From NCBI RefSeq assembly GCF_013177655.1, contig NZ_CP035946.1, positions 992,001-1,056,000 on the forward strand: a DNA stretch of 64,000 nt. Direction: 5' to 3'. A model generated the notes under the pieces. It was not told where the DNA came from, did not search any database, and was given only the letters and a program-made list of their open reading frames with translations. Position numbers and translations under genes: made by a program. The stretch's first letter is position 1, and each line of letters starts with the position of its first letter. This stretch comes from Campylobacter canadensis. GTDB taxonomy: Bacteria > Campylobacterota > Campylobacteria > Campylobacterales > Campylobacteraceae. Positions 19,944-29,290 of this stretch are shown piece after piece.

Positions 19944-20567
19944 TTATTTTTTTATTGTATTAAAAATTCTATCCCCTGCATCGCCTAAACCAGGAATAAT
20001 GTAACCATATTCATTTAAGCCCTCGTCCATACAAGCTGTAATTAAATGTACATCAGGATGTGCTTGTTTCATTCTTTGTGCTGCAATTGGAGTTGCTATT
20101 ATACTTGCAAAAATAATCTTTTTTACTCCATAGCTTTTAAGTTTGTTTACCGCCGCAATAGCACTACCACCGGTTGCAAACATAGGATCTATTATGATTG
20201 CTGTTTTTTTATCAACATTTTGTGGAAATTTTTCAAAAAAGAATTCAGGCTCAAGCGTACTTTCATTTCTTTGAATACCTAAAAAACCAACACTAGCATT
20301 CTCTAACAAATCAAGCGCTATATCGCTCATACCAAGCGCTGCTCTTAAAATTGGTACAATAACGATATCTTCAGCAATTTCTTCGCATTCACAAGGCATT
20401 AAAGGCGTATTTACTTGTATTTTTTTGCAAGTTAAAAACTCACAAGCTTCATAAATTACAAAACCGCTTAATTTTTTAATATAAGTTCTAAAATCCTTGC
20501 AGCTTGTATTTTTATCTCTAATTTTTGCTAGATAACTTAAAACGAGTTTATTATTAATTACCTTCAT
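19944..20567 (-). CDS. upp: Uracil phosphoribosyltransferase
   Basis: The 207-residue enzyme salvages uracil with PRPP to make UMP. The PRPP loop is seen as AIIIDPMFATGGSAIAAV, followed by ASIIATPIAAQR, and the C-terminal uracil-binding segment reads YIIPGLGDAGDRIF, all characteristic. The start overlaps the end of the malic enzyme gene by 14 bases. The group upp, malic enzyme, gltX is the same in C. jejuni as I recall it, so this is a conserved operon. Confidence 0.97.
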   Translation of the reverse strand: MKVINNKLVLSYLAKIRDKNTSCKDFRTYIKKLSGFVIYEACEFLTCKKIQVNTPLMPCECEEIAEDIVIVPILRAALGMSDIALDLLENASVGFLGIQRNESTLEPEFFFEKFPQNVDKKTAIIIDPMFATGGSAIAAVNKLKSYGVKKIIFASIIATPIAAQRMKQAHPDVHLITACMDEGLNEYGYIIPGLGDAGDRIFNTIKK

Positions 20568-21801
20568 TTAACAATTCCTTAAAATATTTTTCTTCATCAA
20601 AATCACTTATTAAAGCAACTTTATCATCAATTGCAGCCTTAGCTACTGCTGTGCTGACATAGGCCTTTACTCTTGTGTCAAATGGTTTTGGAATAATTAA
20701 ATCCTTACCAAATTTTAGCTCTTTATTATAAATAGCTTTAGTTTTTTCATCTACCGCTTCTTCACCTAATTTTGCTAAGGCATAAACAGCAGCTAGTTTC
20801 ATATTTTCAGTAATTTTACTAGCTCTTACATCAAGCGCTCCTCTAAAAATATAAGGAAAACCTAAAACATTGTTTATTTGATTATCGTAATCGCTTCTTC
20901 CTGTTGCAATAATCACATCACTACGAACTTTTTTTGCAAATTCTGGGCTAACTTCTGGATTTGGGTTTGCTAATGCAAAAATTATTGGGTCTTTTGCCAT
21001 TGATAAAAGCATTTTTTCACTTAAAATATCAGCTTTGCTAAGACCTAAAAACACATCAGCTCCTACTAAAATTTCTTCTAAACTATCCTCATCGCATTCT
21101 CTTATAAATTCACATTTGTGTAGATTTAAATCTTTTCTTTTATGATTAATTACGCCTTTTGAATCAAGCATAAAAATATTTTTTACTCCTATTTGCTTGT
21201 AAATTTTTGCACTTGCAATACCAGCTGCACCTGCTCCGCAAATTACAACCTTTAAATCTTCAAGCTTTTTATTTATAAGTTTGCAAGTATTTATAAGTCC
21301 AGCTGCGCTAATAATTGCCGTTCCGTGCTGGTCATCATGCATTACAGGAATTGATAATTCTTGTAATTTTTCTTCTATTTCAAAACACTTTGGTGCTGCT
21401 ATATCTTCAAGATTTATTCCGCCAAAACTTTGAGCAATATTTTTTATGGTATTTATTATTTCATAAGTATCTTGAGTGTTTAATTCAATATCAACTGCAT
21501 CAATATTTGCAAATTTCTTAAATAAGCAACATTTTCCTTCCATTACAGGCTTACCAGCTAATGCACCAATATTTCCAAGTCCTAAAACCGCACTACCATC
21601 AGTAATAACAGCTACTAAATTAGATTTACTTGTATATTTATAAGCTAAATCACTATTTTCTTGTATTTTTAAGCACGGATATGCAACACCTGGAGAATAA
21701 GCTAAGCTTAAATCTTCATAACTATTCATAGGAGTTTTAATTGATGTTTGAATTTTTCCACCTTCGTGGTATTTTAAAGCTTTTTGTTCTAAATTATCCA
21801 T
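20554..21801 (-). CDS. maeB: NAD(P)-dependent malic enzyme
   Basis: The 415-residue enzyme oxidatively decarboxylates malate to pyruvate. The catalytic Tyr region ([12 protein letters not shown]) is near residue 35 and the Lys region ([15 protein letters not shown]) follows. Metal ligands are in [11 protein letters not shown] and the dinucleotide fold in [16 protein letters not shown]. It has only the catalytic part and lacks the C-terminal phosphotransacetylase-like domain of E. coli MaeB, so it resembles the short malate oxidoreductases. In Campylobacter it supplies pyruvate from amino acids and C4 acids. Confidence 0.93.
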   Translation of the reverse strand: MDNLEQKALKYHEGGKIQTSIKTPMNSYEDLSLAYSPGVAYPCLKIQENSDLAYKYTSKSNLVAVITDGSAVLGLGNIGALAGKPVMEGKCCLFKKFANIDAVDIELNTQDTYEIINTIKNIAQSFGGINLEDIAAPKCFEIEEKLQELSIPVMHDDQHGTAIISAAGLINTCKLINKKLEDLKVVICGAGAAGIASAKIYKQIGVKNIFMLDSKGVINHKRKDLNLHKCEFIRECDEDSLEEILVGADVFLGLSKADILSEKMLLSMAKDPIIFALANPNPEVSPEFAKKVRSDVIIATGRSDYDNQINNVLGFPYIFRGALDVRASKITENMKLAAVYALAKLGEEAVDEKTKAIYNKELKFGKDLIIPKPFDTRVKAYVSTAVAKAAIDDKVALISDFDEEKYFKELLNEGN

Positions 21802-23167
21802 TAATTTTTCCTTTAAAATTATTAAATCTTATTTTAATTTCATCTTCGCTTAAATATTCAAGCATAGCAAACACGCTAGGGCTTACACTAACACCAGTTA
21901 AGGCAATTCTTAATAACTGTGCTAAATCCTTTAATTTTGCATTATTTGCTTGTAAAAATTCATTAGTAAATTCTTCATATTTACTCTCATTTTCTTGAAC
22001 TGTAAATTCATTTACATATTTATTAAATAAATCTTTGCTAATTTCATTTACAAATTTATTAATCGCATTCTCATCATAACTTTGTGGAGTGTTATCTACA
22101 ATCTTTGCTGAAGATATTAATTCTACTAAAGTTTTTGCCCTTTCTTTTAACATATGTAACAATTTTAACTTTGAGCTAAAATCATAGCCAAGTTCTTTAC
22201 AAGCATTAATAATTCTTTCATCTGGTAAGCTTTTAATATAATGTGCATTAAGCCATTCTAATTTTTTTGCATTATAAGTACTTGCACCTTTGCTAACATT
22301 TTTAAATGTAAAACATTCTTTCATTTCTTGCATAGAAAATATTTCTTGGTCTTTATTTGAATATCCTAATCTTAATAAAAAATTAAGTAAGGCTTCTGGC
22401 AAATAACCCATTGCTTTATATTCCATAACATCGGTTGCTCCGTGTCTTTTACTTAGCTTTTTTCCATCTTCGCCATTAATCATTGCTAGATGATAAAAAT
22501 TAGGAATTTTAAAATTAAGTGCTTCATATAAAATAATTTGCTTAGGAGTATTAGATAAATGGTCATCTCCTCTAATAACATCGCTAACCCCCATTAAAGC
22601 GTCATCTACAACCACTACAAAATTATAAGTAGGGCTTCCATCTGCTCTTGCGATTACAAAATCATCTAAGATATCTTCGCATTTAAATACAACCTTGCCT
22701 TTAACTCCATCATTTACAACGATTTCTCCACTTAAAGGAGCCTTTATTCTAACAACTGGTTTAATATCTTTTGGAATTTCGCCTTTATAATCTCTATATC
22801 TTCCGTCATATTTTGGTCTTAATTTTTTTGCTTCTTGTTCTTTTCTTAACTGCTCTAGCTCATCTTCACTCATATAACAATAATAAGCCTTACCTTCATC
22901 AAGCAATTGTTTAATATATCTTTTATAAATATCAAATCTCTTACTTTGATAGGTAATTTCTGAATCAATTTCTAAATCAACCCATTTAAAAGCATCTAAT
23001 ATTGCTTGAGCGGCCTGAGCACTATTTCTAGCCATATCAGTATCTTCAATTCTTAAAATAAATTTACCATTATTTGCTCTTGCATATAAATAAGAAAATA
23101 AAGCGGTTCTTAAACCACCAATATGTAAATAGCCCGTTGGTGATGGGGCAAATCTAGTTGTAATCAT
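21794..23167 (-). CDS. gltX: Glutamyl-tRNA synthetase (one of two expected paralogues)
   Basis: The 457-residue class I synthetase has FAPSPTGYLHIGGLRTALF (HIGH motif), the DDHLSNTPKQI segment and the KLSKRHG form of KMSKS. Campylobacter and Helicobacter carry two GltX proteins, one for tRNA-Glu and one that misacylates tRNA-Gln for the GatCAB amidotransferase. The neighbourhood (malic enzyme, upp and a divergent SurA-like gene) matches the paralogue called gltX2 in C. jejuni, as I recall. Sequence alone does not tell me which tRNA it charges. Confidence 0.95.
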   Translation of the reverse strand: MITTRFAPSPTGYLHIGGLRTALFSYLYARANNGKFILRIEDTDMARNSAQAAQAILDAFKWVDLEIDSEITYQSKRFDIYKRYIKQLLDEGKAYYCYMSEDELEQLRKEQEAKKLRPKYDGRYRDYKGEIPKDIKPVVRIKAPLSGEIVVNDGVKGKVVFKCEDILDDFVIARADGSPTYNFVVVVDDALMGVSDVIRGDDHLSNTPKQIILYEALNFKIPNFYHLAMINGEDGKKLSKRHGATDVMEYKAMGYLPEALLNFLLRLGYSNKDQEIFSMQEMKECFTFKNVSKGASTYNAKKLEWLNAHYIKSLPDERIINACKELGYDFSSKLKLLHMLKERAKTLVELISSAKIVDNTPQSYDENAINKFVNEISKDLFNKYVNEFTVQENESKYEEFTNEFLQANNAKLKDLAQLLRIALTGVSVSPSVFAMLEYLSEDEIKIRFNNFKGKING

Positions 23168-23195
23168 TGTATTAGCCTTTTATTAAATTTAATAT

Positions 23196-23204
23196 TGCTA
23201 TAAT
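23196..23204 (+). promoter_or_regulatory. Extended -10 promoter for the SurA-like gene
   Basis: TGCTATAAT is a perfect TGnTATAAT extended -10 box, 32 bases before the start codon at 23237. An AAAGGT ribosome-binding site follows. It should drive the SurA-like gene and the EAL gene behind it. Confidence 0.7.
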
Positions 23205-23236
23205 CTCATAAAATCACTTCTTAAAGGTAAATTTAA

Positions 23237-23803
23237 ATGAAAAAAATATTTATTTTAATATCGTTTTTACTATGTTTAAATGCTTCAACAATAGTAAATA
23301 TAAAAGCAACAATTAATGGACAAGCAATAACAAATATTGATTTAAAACAAGCAATAAATTTTTATAAACTTGATGAAAAATTAGTTTTAAATAAATTAAT
23401 TCAACAAAAATTAGTTGTTTTTTTAGCAAAAAAATATAATCTTACTTCTAACGAACTTGAGTATGAAGAAATGCTTAAACAAATTGCAAAAGAAAAAAAA
23501 TTAAGTGTTGATGAATTTTTAGCTCAATATTCAAATGAAGAATTATTCTTTGTAAAAGATTTAATAAAAAATGAGGTTTTAACTCAAAAATTATATCAAT
23601 TTATAGTTCAAAATTTTACAAAACAAATAAGCGATGAAGAAGCGCAAAAATTTTACGATGCTCATAAAAGCGATTTTTATTACGCAGGTTATGACAAGGT
23701 TGCAAATCAAATAAAAAATATTTTATTTAATCAAAATGCGCAAGAAAGCATAGAAAGTTTTATGCAAAAGGAAAATTCAAAAGCAAAAATAAAAATATTT
23801 TAA
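23237..23803 (+). CDS. SurA-like periplasmic chaperone lacking the parvulin domain
   Basis: The 188-residue protein has a signal peptide (about 1-17) and a SurA-type N-terminal domain (ATINGQAITNIDLKQAINFY, LNKLIQQKLVVFLAKKY). A linker helix (ISDEEAQKFYDAHKSDFYY) follows, then at once a short C-terminal helix. Where SurA-like proteins carry a peptidyl-prolyl isomerase domain of about 90 residues, nothing is found. The position beside gltX matches C. jejuni Cj1289, which I recall as about 270 residues with one parvulin domain. This version should therefore be a pure chaperone for outer-membrane proteins. Confidence 0.75.
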   Translation: MKKIFILISFLLCLNASTIVNIKATINGQAITNIDLKQAINFYKLDEKLVLNKLIQQKLVVFLAKKYNLTSNELEYEEMLKQIAKEKKLSVDEFLAQYSNEELFFVKDLIKNEVLTQKLYQFIVQNFTKQISDEEAQKFYDAHKSDFYYAGYDKVANQIKNILFNQNAQESIESFMQKENSKAKIKIF

Positions 23804-23818
23804 CTAGGAGTCGGTGCT

Positions 23819-25531
23819 ATGAAAATTAATTCTTTATTTTCAAATTCTTTTAGAAAATTTATGGCAATATTGTTTATTAGTTTTGAACTTGTAATTGCCT
23901 TTTACTGCTATGGAATTTATAAAAGCGAAGAAAAAAGAATAGTAGCACACCATAAAACTTTTAATATAAGCGAAGATAGTATGAATGTTAGACTTGCACA
24001 AAATAAAGCAAGATTTATTAATCAATTTAGTATTTTTAGCCTTTGTTTGCTTGTGCTTCTTTTAGTTACAACTATTTTTTACAAAAAAGAAAAAAGAAAA
24101 CTTATGAAGTTGTTTAACAATTTTACAAAACAAATTGAAAGTAGTGTTATTAAAAACGATAAAATTCAATTAGAAAAAGAGCTAAACTATCAAGAATTTC
24201 AAACAATATCTAATGCTTTAAATCAAGTTTTACAAGAAAATTACAAAAATTTGTATTTTGATAAAGCAACTTCTCTTCCTAATGAATTATTTTTTGTAAA
24301 AGAATTAGCTGATAACAAAAATATGATTGTCGTGTATATTTATTCTAAAAATTATCAAAATTTATTATATAACTATAATTTTTTAATTGCCGATAGAATA
24401 AATTTAATCTTAGCAAAAAGATTAAAATTTTCTTTTATAAATAAAAAGAATTTACAAATTGCAAAATCAAGTGGTGGAGATTTTTTACTGGCTTTTTCAA
24501 CAGAAAGCCTTGATTATTATGAAAATATTATACAAGACTTTGCAAAAGTTCTATTAAAAACACTGCAAGAGCCAATAATGTTTGAGTGTAATAAAATCCA
24601 CAATCAAGACTTTTGCTTAGGTTTTGATTATATTTTAAATGAGAATATCCAAAGAGTTGTTAGTAATGCTTACAAGGCAGCACTTTTAGCAAGCGCTAAA
24701 AATGAAGAATATTGCATATATTCATACGAACTTGATGAGCAAATTTCATATACTAATGAATTAAAAAATGACTTAAAAATAGCAATAGAGGAAAATAAGC
24801 TGCAAGTTTATTATCAGCCGAAATTTGCTTATGATGGTTTAAGAATTCTTGGTGCAGAAGCCTTAGTTAGATGGAAAAGAAATAATAAATTTGAAAATAC
24901 AGAAAAATTTATTCAAATTGCAGAAAATAATGATTTAATAATAGCCCTAGAGCAAAATGTAATAAGACAAGTTGCTAAAGATATTACAACTCTTATGAAA
25001 ATAGGAATATCATTAAAGGTTAGTATAAATGTTTCTTCAAAACACATAAAAGATTCAAAACTACTAGAATATTTAGAAAAAATTTGCAAAGAATTTAATA
25101 TACCTAAAAATTTAATTGAATTAGAAATTACTGAAAGACAAAAAGTTATTAATTCAAGTTTTAATGAATTAAATAATTTAAAAAATGCTGGTTTTAATAT
25201 AAGTGTTGATGATTTTGGTAAAGAATATAGCTCTTTTTCATACATAAATGAACTTCCTGTTGATGAAATTAAAATTGATAAAAGCTTTGTAGATGGACTT
25301 ATTATAAAAGAAGACGGTGCATTTACTAATTCAAATTCATTAATTATAATTGAAAGTATAATTTCTTTAGCTAGACGCTTAAATAAAACAATTACAGCAG
25401 AAGGTGTTGAATATAAAAATCAGTTAGATTATTTAAATTCTTTAGGTTGTGAACAATTTCAAGGATACTATTTTCAAGCTCCAATGCCTTTAGATAGCTT
25501 ACTTGAAAAATATAAAAACCATAATTTTTAA
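23819..25531 (+). CDS. Cyclic di-GMP phosphodiesterase (degenerate GGDEF plus EAL)
   Basis: The 570-residue protein has two membrane helices (about 13-33 and 70-88) enclosing a short periplasmic loop, a degenerate GGDEF domain whose signature is reduced to SGGDF (218-222), and an EAL domain. The catalytic residues appear intact: EALVRW (347-352), Asn in SINVSSK, Glu in LEITER, the Asp pair in VDDFG, Lys in EIKIDKSF, Glu in TAEGVE and Gln in CEQFQGYYF. It should hydrolyse c-di-GMP to pGpG at the inner membrane. The degenerate GGDEF may bind GTP as a regulator. It lies 15 bases behind the SurA-like gene. Confidence 0.92.
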   Translation: MKINSLFSNSFRKFMAILFISFELVIAFYCYGIYKSEEKRIVAHHKTFNISEDSMNVRLAQNKARFINQFSIFSLCLLVLLLVTTIFYKKEKRKLMKLFNNFTKQIESSVIKNDKIQLEKELNYQEFQTISNALNQVLQENYKNLYFDKATSLPNELFFVKELADNKNMIVVYIYSKNYQNLLYNYNFLIADRINLILAKRLKFSFINKKNLQIAKSSGGDFLLAFSTESLDYYENIIQDFAKVLLKTLQEPIMFECNKIHNQDFCLGFDYILNENIQRVVSNAYKAALLASAKNEEYCIYSYELDEQISYTNELKNDLKIAIEENKLQVYYQPKFAYDGLRILGAEALVRWKRNNKFENTEKFIQIAENNDLIIALEQNVIRQVAKDITTLMKIGISLKVSINVSSKHIKDSKLLEYLEKICKEFNIPKNLIELEITERQKVINSSFNELNNLKNAGFNISVDDFGKEYSSFSYINELPVDEIKIDKSFVDGLIIKEDGAFTNSNSLIIIESIISLARRLNKTITAEGVEYKNQLDYLNSLGCEQFQGYYFQAPMPLDSLLEKYKNHNF

Positions 25532-25535
25532 AAAC

Positions 25536-25564
25536 AATATTTAAGAAAACTATTCTTAAATATT
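25536..25564 (+). terminator. Terminator-like hairpin after the EAL gene
   Basis: A perfect 12-bp stem, AATATTTAAGAA with its mirror, closes a five-base loop and is followed by TTGATCTTATTTTTTA. The stem is AT-rich and the T run is displaced, so strength is uncertain, but the place right after the EAL stop fits a terminator. Confidence 0.6.
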
Positions 25565-25569
25565 TTGAT

Positions 25570-26624
25570 CTTATTTTTTACAGTTTAATTTAAAAGATTT
25601 TACAAATTATGTTGTAAGTTTTTTCAAAAGCTTTTCACAAGAATTAAGTTTTAATTAGTAAAAAATATATTTTTAATAAAAGTTTAAAAAATCAATAATA
25701 GCTTTTATTTAATATTACTTAGCTAGAAAAATGATGGAGTGATTTAGCTACATACTTGCTTTATTAATAAAATAAGTAATAACACTGAACTTATTTAATT
25801 TAAAGCTATTTAAGCAAAAATCCTTCTTAGGCTAAATACTAATGTATTTAGTGAATTTTATCCTTAATTTTTATATAAACCTTAATTATTTTAAACCTAC
25901 TTGACACATATTACAAGCAAAAATTCATAGCTCAAAATTAAAAATGCTTTAAAATTATTATCTAAACGGCATTACATACTTACATTTATACTTTTGTTTG
26001 TAGTTACATAAAAATAAAAACAAATTGCTTTTAGGCAATTAGTTAGCGCCTTTGATAATTTCTTTGTTAAAAAAGTAAAATAGTTACATTTCAAGTCAAA
26101 GAAAAATAAAAGATTATGCTATTTTGCAAATAAATACTACATTATAATTAGAAAATTTTATCATTAGAAGCAATGGTGTAAAAATCATAAATTCTTGCAA
26201 GATAAAAACTCATAAAATTTTAAAGCAAAAAGTCTCAAATGATAAAGCTAAAGCTTGTAATTTACATAAAATAAGCGATAAAATAACAAATTTATATAAT
26301 TTTATAGCTCTTTAATATCTAAACATTAAAGGCTTAATCATAATATAAAAATAATTATCACTTTTTTGCTAGCTTTTATCAATTTGCTTTAAGTTTGTGC
26401 TAAATTGTAACTAGTTTATAATCAGTATGAGTTATTTTTTAAGATTGTTTTGCTTGAAGTTTTTTAAAATTCTAAATAAGACTATTTAAAATGATTAAAA
26501 ATTACTTCAATAATAAAAAACCAAAAAAACTTATATGAATATTTGCAAAAAAATATATGTAGTATAGATTTTAAGAAAATAAATTAATTAAAATCTATCT
26601 TAATATTATTTATTTTTCTTAAAA
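25570..26624. other. Gene desert, probably decayed sequence
   Basis: About 1.05 kb has no open frame of normal gene quality on either strand, which is exceptional in this window. Short protein-like frames without start codons occur, for example about 55 plus-strand codons ending near 26315 with ISDKITNLYNFIAL. Small hairpins are present: CTAAATAC with its mirror (25832-25851) and AATTGC with GCAATT (26023-26040). Base composition is like the rest. I read it as remnants of an inactivated gene plus spacer, but I cannot name the ancestor. Confidence 0.4.
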
Positions 26625-28553
26625 TTAATCACTTAACTCTTCTCTAACTTTATAAATCTCATCTTTTGAATCTAAAAACGCTTGAACAACCTTAGGGTCA
26701 AAATGACTGCCCGATTTATCAACTATATACTTTTCAATTTCTTCAATAGGCCAAGCATCTTTGTAGCATCTTTTTGAAGCAAGCGCATCAAATACATCAG
26801 CTAAGGCAACAATTCTTGCAAAAAGATGAATCTGCTCCCCTTTTAAACCATTTGGATACCCAAGACCGTTGTATTTTTCATGATGTTCTAAAGCAACAAT
26901 TGCAGCCATCTGCATAACTTTACCCTTAAATTTACTTAGCATATCATAACCAATTTGTGAATGCTTTTGCATAGTTTTAAATTCTTCAGGATTTAACGCT
27001 GCAGGTTTGTGCAAAATAGAATCAGGAATGCCTATTTTACCAATATCGTGGGTTGGTGCAGCATAGGCTATTATTTCAACTTCTTCTTTTGTACATTTTA
27101 GTTTTTTTGCTAAAATCTCACTAATCTTGCCTACTCTTTTTACATGATTTCCTGTTTCTTCGCTTTTTGTTTCAACCATTTCTGCAATAGAATAAATTAA
27201 ATCTTTTTGAGTATTTAAAATTTCTTCTTGCTTTTGCATACCTTCATAAATCTTTCCAGCATAATCAGCTGCAATTGCTACATAATTTAAATCATCTTTA
27301 TCAAAATTATTATTAATATCTGTAAGTTTATTTAATACTTGAAAAACCCCTATTACTTCTTTATTTGAATCAACAATAGGCATAGCAAGAATTGATTTTG
27401 TTGTATATGAAGTTTTTTTATCATTTGTACTATCAAAATACTTATTATTACTTGGGTTGTTTTCTAAAATTGCCTCTTTTGTTAAAAAAACCTGCCCTAC
27501 TATACCCTTTCCTAACGGAACTCTAATTTCATTAACGCCATCAGCGTGTAAGGTATAATATTCGTTTTTATCCTTATCAATAAACCAAACGCTACATCTA
27601 TCAGCTTGAATATTTTGCTTAACCATTTCACCTAAAATTCTTAAATTAGCCTTAGAATCAAGACTCTTTGAAATCTCGCTAAAACATTCTAAAATACTTT
27701 GTAATTTTTGCTCTTGGTCAAGATTGTGTCTTTTTAATAATTTCTCGCTAACTCCAAGCTTGTCAAAATCTGTATCAAAATACATAAAAGAACCATTTTG
27801 TACTATCATTCCATATTCTTTTGGAATATTAAATTCTTTTAATTCTTTTTCAATTAAATCTTTGTAAGCATATTTTATGTGATAAACATGAAAAATCACA
27901 TCATCTCTACACTTATCTTGAATATCTTTTAATATTAAAGGCGTTAAATGCTTAGCATCTTTTGCAAGCATATGAGAACTTGAATCATAACTTACATCAG
28001 CAATAACTTGCTTAATATCTGTTCTTTTATTGATTAAATTCACAATTTCATCATCATAATAAGTATCTGAAGTAAAATAAATACTATTATTTTGATAACT
28101 TAAAATAAAGCCAAAACTACCTTGAGTATGAAAACTCTTAACCGCTTCTATATAAATATCATTAATTAATAATTTTTCTCCTACATTAATTTCTTGAAAG
28201 CTTATTGCAGGTTTATTATTTAAAAGGTTAATTTTTGTAAAATCAGGCCAAATTTTGTCGTTAAAAAAATGTTCTTTTAATGTTTGAATACTTTCTTTAC
28301 TCGCATAAATGGTTATTGTATTTTTTAAATATTGAAAAAAATTATCAACATATAATGCAATAGCACAAATATGGTCTAAATGAGTATGAGATACAAAAAT
28401 ATGCTCAATAAAATTATTCGCCTTTGGCTTTGGTAAATAACCAGCATCAATTACAGCGTTGTTTGTAAATTGAATGCAGGTTAAATTATCACTTAAATAT
28501 TTACTTACTGAAGAACCTTCAAAAACAATTCTTGGCCTTGTAAAAATATCCAT
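26625..28553 (-). CDS. Three-domain MBL-GAF-HD-GYP protein, probable c-di-GMP phosphodiesterase
   Basis: The 642-residue soluble protein joins three domains. Residues about 1-260 are a metallo-beta-lactamase fold with HTHLDH (56-61), His142, Asp163 and His222/His225, resembling RNase Z or cyclic-nucleotide phosphodiesterases. Residues about 280-435 are a GAF sensor. Residues about 445-642 are an HD-GYP domain with HD (502-503), HDIGKIGIP, EHHE (555-558) and LGYP (564-567), all needed for c-di-GMP hydrolysis. It is monocistronic or leads into nothing downstream (a desert follows). The substrate of the MBL domain and the GAF ligand are unknown. Confidence 0.92.
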   Translation of the reverse strand: MDIFTRPRIVFEGSSVSKYLSDNLTCIQFTNNAVIDAGYLPKPKANNFIEHIFVSHTHLDHICAIALYVDNFFQYLKNTITIYASKESIQTLKEHFFNDKIWPDFTKINLLNNKPAISFQEINVGEKLLINDIYIEAVKSFHTQGSFGFILSYQNNSIYFTSDTYYDDEIVNLINKRTDIKQVIADVSYDSSSHMLAKDAKHLTPLILKDIQDKCRDDVIFHVYHIKYAYKDLIEKELKEFNIPKEYGMIVQNGSFMYFDTDFDKLGVSEKLLKRHNLDQEQKLQSILECFSEISKSLDSKANLRILGEMVKQNIQADRCSVWFIDKDKNEYYTLHADGVNEIRVPLGKGIVGQVFLTKEAILENNPSNNKYFDSTNDKKTSYTTKSILAMPIVDSNKEVIGVFQVLNKLTDINNNFDKDDLNYVAIAADYAGKIYEGMQKQEEILNTQKDLIYSIAEMVETKSEETGNHVKRVGKISEILAKKLKCTKEEVEIIAYAAPTHDIGKIGIPDSILHKPAALNPEEFKTMQKHSQIGYDMLSKFKGKVMQMAAIVALEHHEKYNGLGYPNGLKGEQIHLFARIVALADVFDALASKRCYKDAWPIEEIEKYIVDKSGSHFDPKVVQAFLDSKDEIYKVREELSD

Positions 28554-28564
28554 TTTCTTACCTC

Positions 28565-29290
28565 TTAACTATAATAATTTGATAATGCTATAAAAGCACT
28601 ACACTTAAAATCTTCTTTATTGTAATTTAGCATTTTTTTATCTAATCCAATCATAATTCCACCACTTTGATTACACAAAAAATCTCCAGCTGCTAAATCC
28701 CACGAATTTAGGTTTTCAAACCTAATATACATATCAGCTCTACCTTCTAGCAATTCACAAAATTTTAAAGCCGAGCCTATATGTGCTAATTCAAAATTAT
28801 GCGATAAAGCAAAATCTTTATTTTTAATACTATCATCTTTTCTTAAAGAAATTAAGGCTTTTTTACTTTCTTTACTTACTTTTTTTAAAATAGTATTGTT
28901 TTTATAAACATGATGATTTATAGCAGAATAATACACATTATCATTGCAAACATCATAAATTAATCCTAAAATTGGTCTTGTATTTTCAATTAAACTAATA
29001 CAAATACAATAATTTTTTTTATTTTTTAAATAATTATTTGTTCCATCTAGCGGGTCAATCAACCAAAAAGTAGAATTTTTTCTAAGCTCATAGTCTAAAA
29101 TACTTTCTTCAGAACAAATAAGATATTTACTTTTACTTAAAATATCGCAAATAATTTCATTTGAAATTAAATCAACATTGCTAACAAGGCTACCATCTTG
29201 CTTTAATCTTGTGCTGCTGACATTAGCATTTTTTAAATAAAGTGCCGCCTTTTTTGAAGCATTTAAAGCGATATTTATTAAATCTTGCAA
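28565..29290 (-). CDS. cysQ: CysQ-like 3'(2'),5'-bisphosphate nucleotidase (inositol monophosphatase family)
   Basis: The 241-residue protein has the three metal-binding motifs of the lithium-sensitive phosphatase family: CSEES (about 79-83), DPLDGTNNYLKN and WDLAAGD. CysQ hydrolyses 3'-phosphoadenosine 5'-phosphate from sulfate assimilation; inositol monophosphatase is the alternative activity. The start is a TTG that directly follows the stop of the upstream DUF2147 gene (TAGTTG), with AAGG eight bases upstream; no ATG lies near. HD-GYP gene follows after a dozen bases. Confidence 0.8.
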   Translation of the reverse strand: MQDLINIALNASKKAALYLKNANVSSTRLKQDGSLVSNVDLISNEIICDILSKSKYLICSEESILDYELRKNSTFWLIDPLDGTNNYLKNKKNYCICISLIENTRPILGLIYDVCNDNVYYSAINHHVYKNNTILKKVSKESKKALISLRKDDSIKNKDFALSHNFELAHIGSALKFCELLEGRADMYIRFENLNSWDLAAGDFLCNQSGGIMIGLDKKMLNYNKEDFKCSAFIALSNYYS

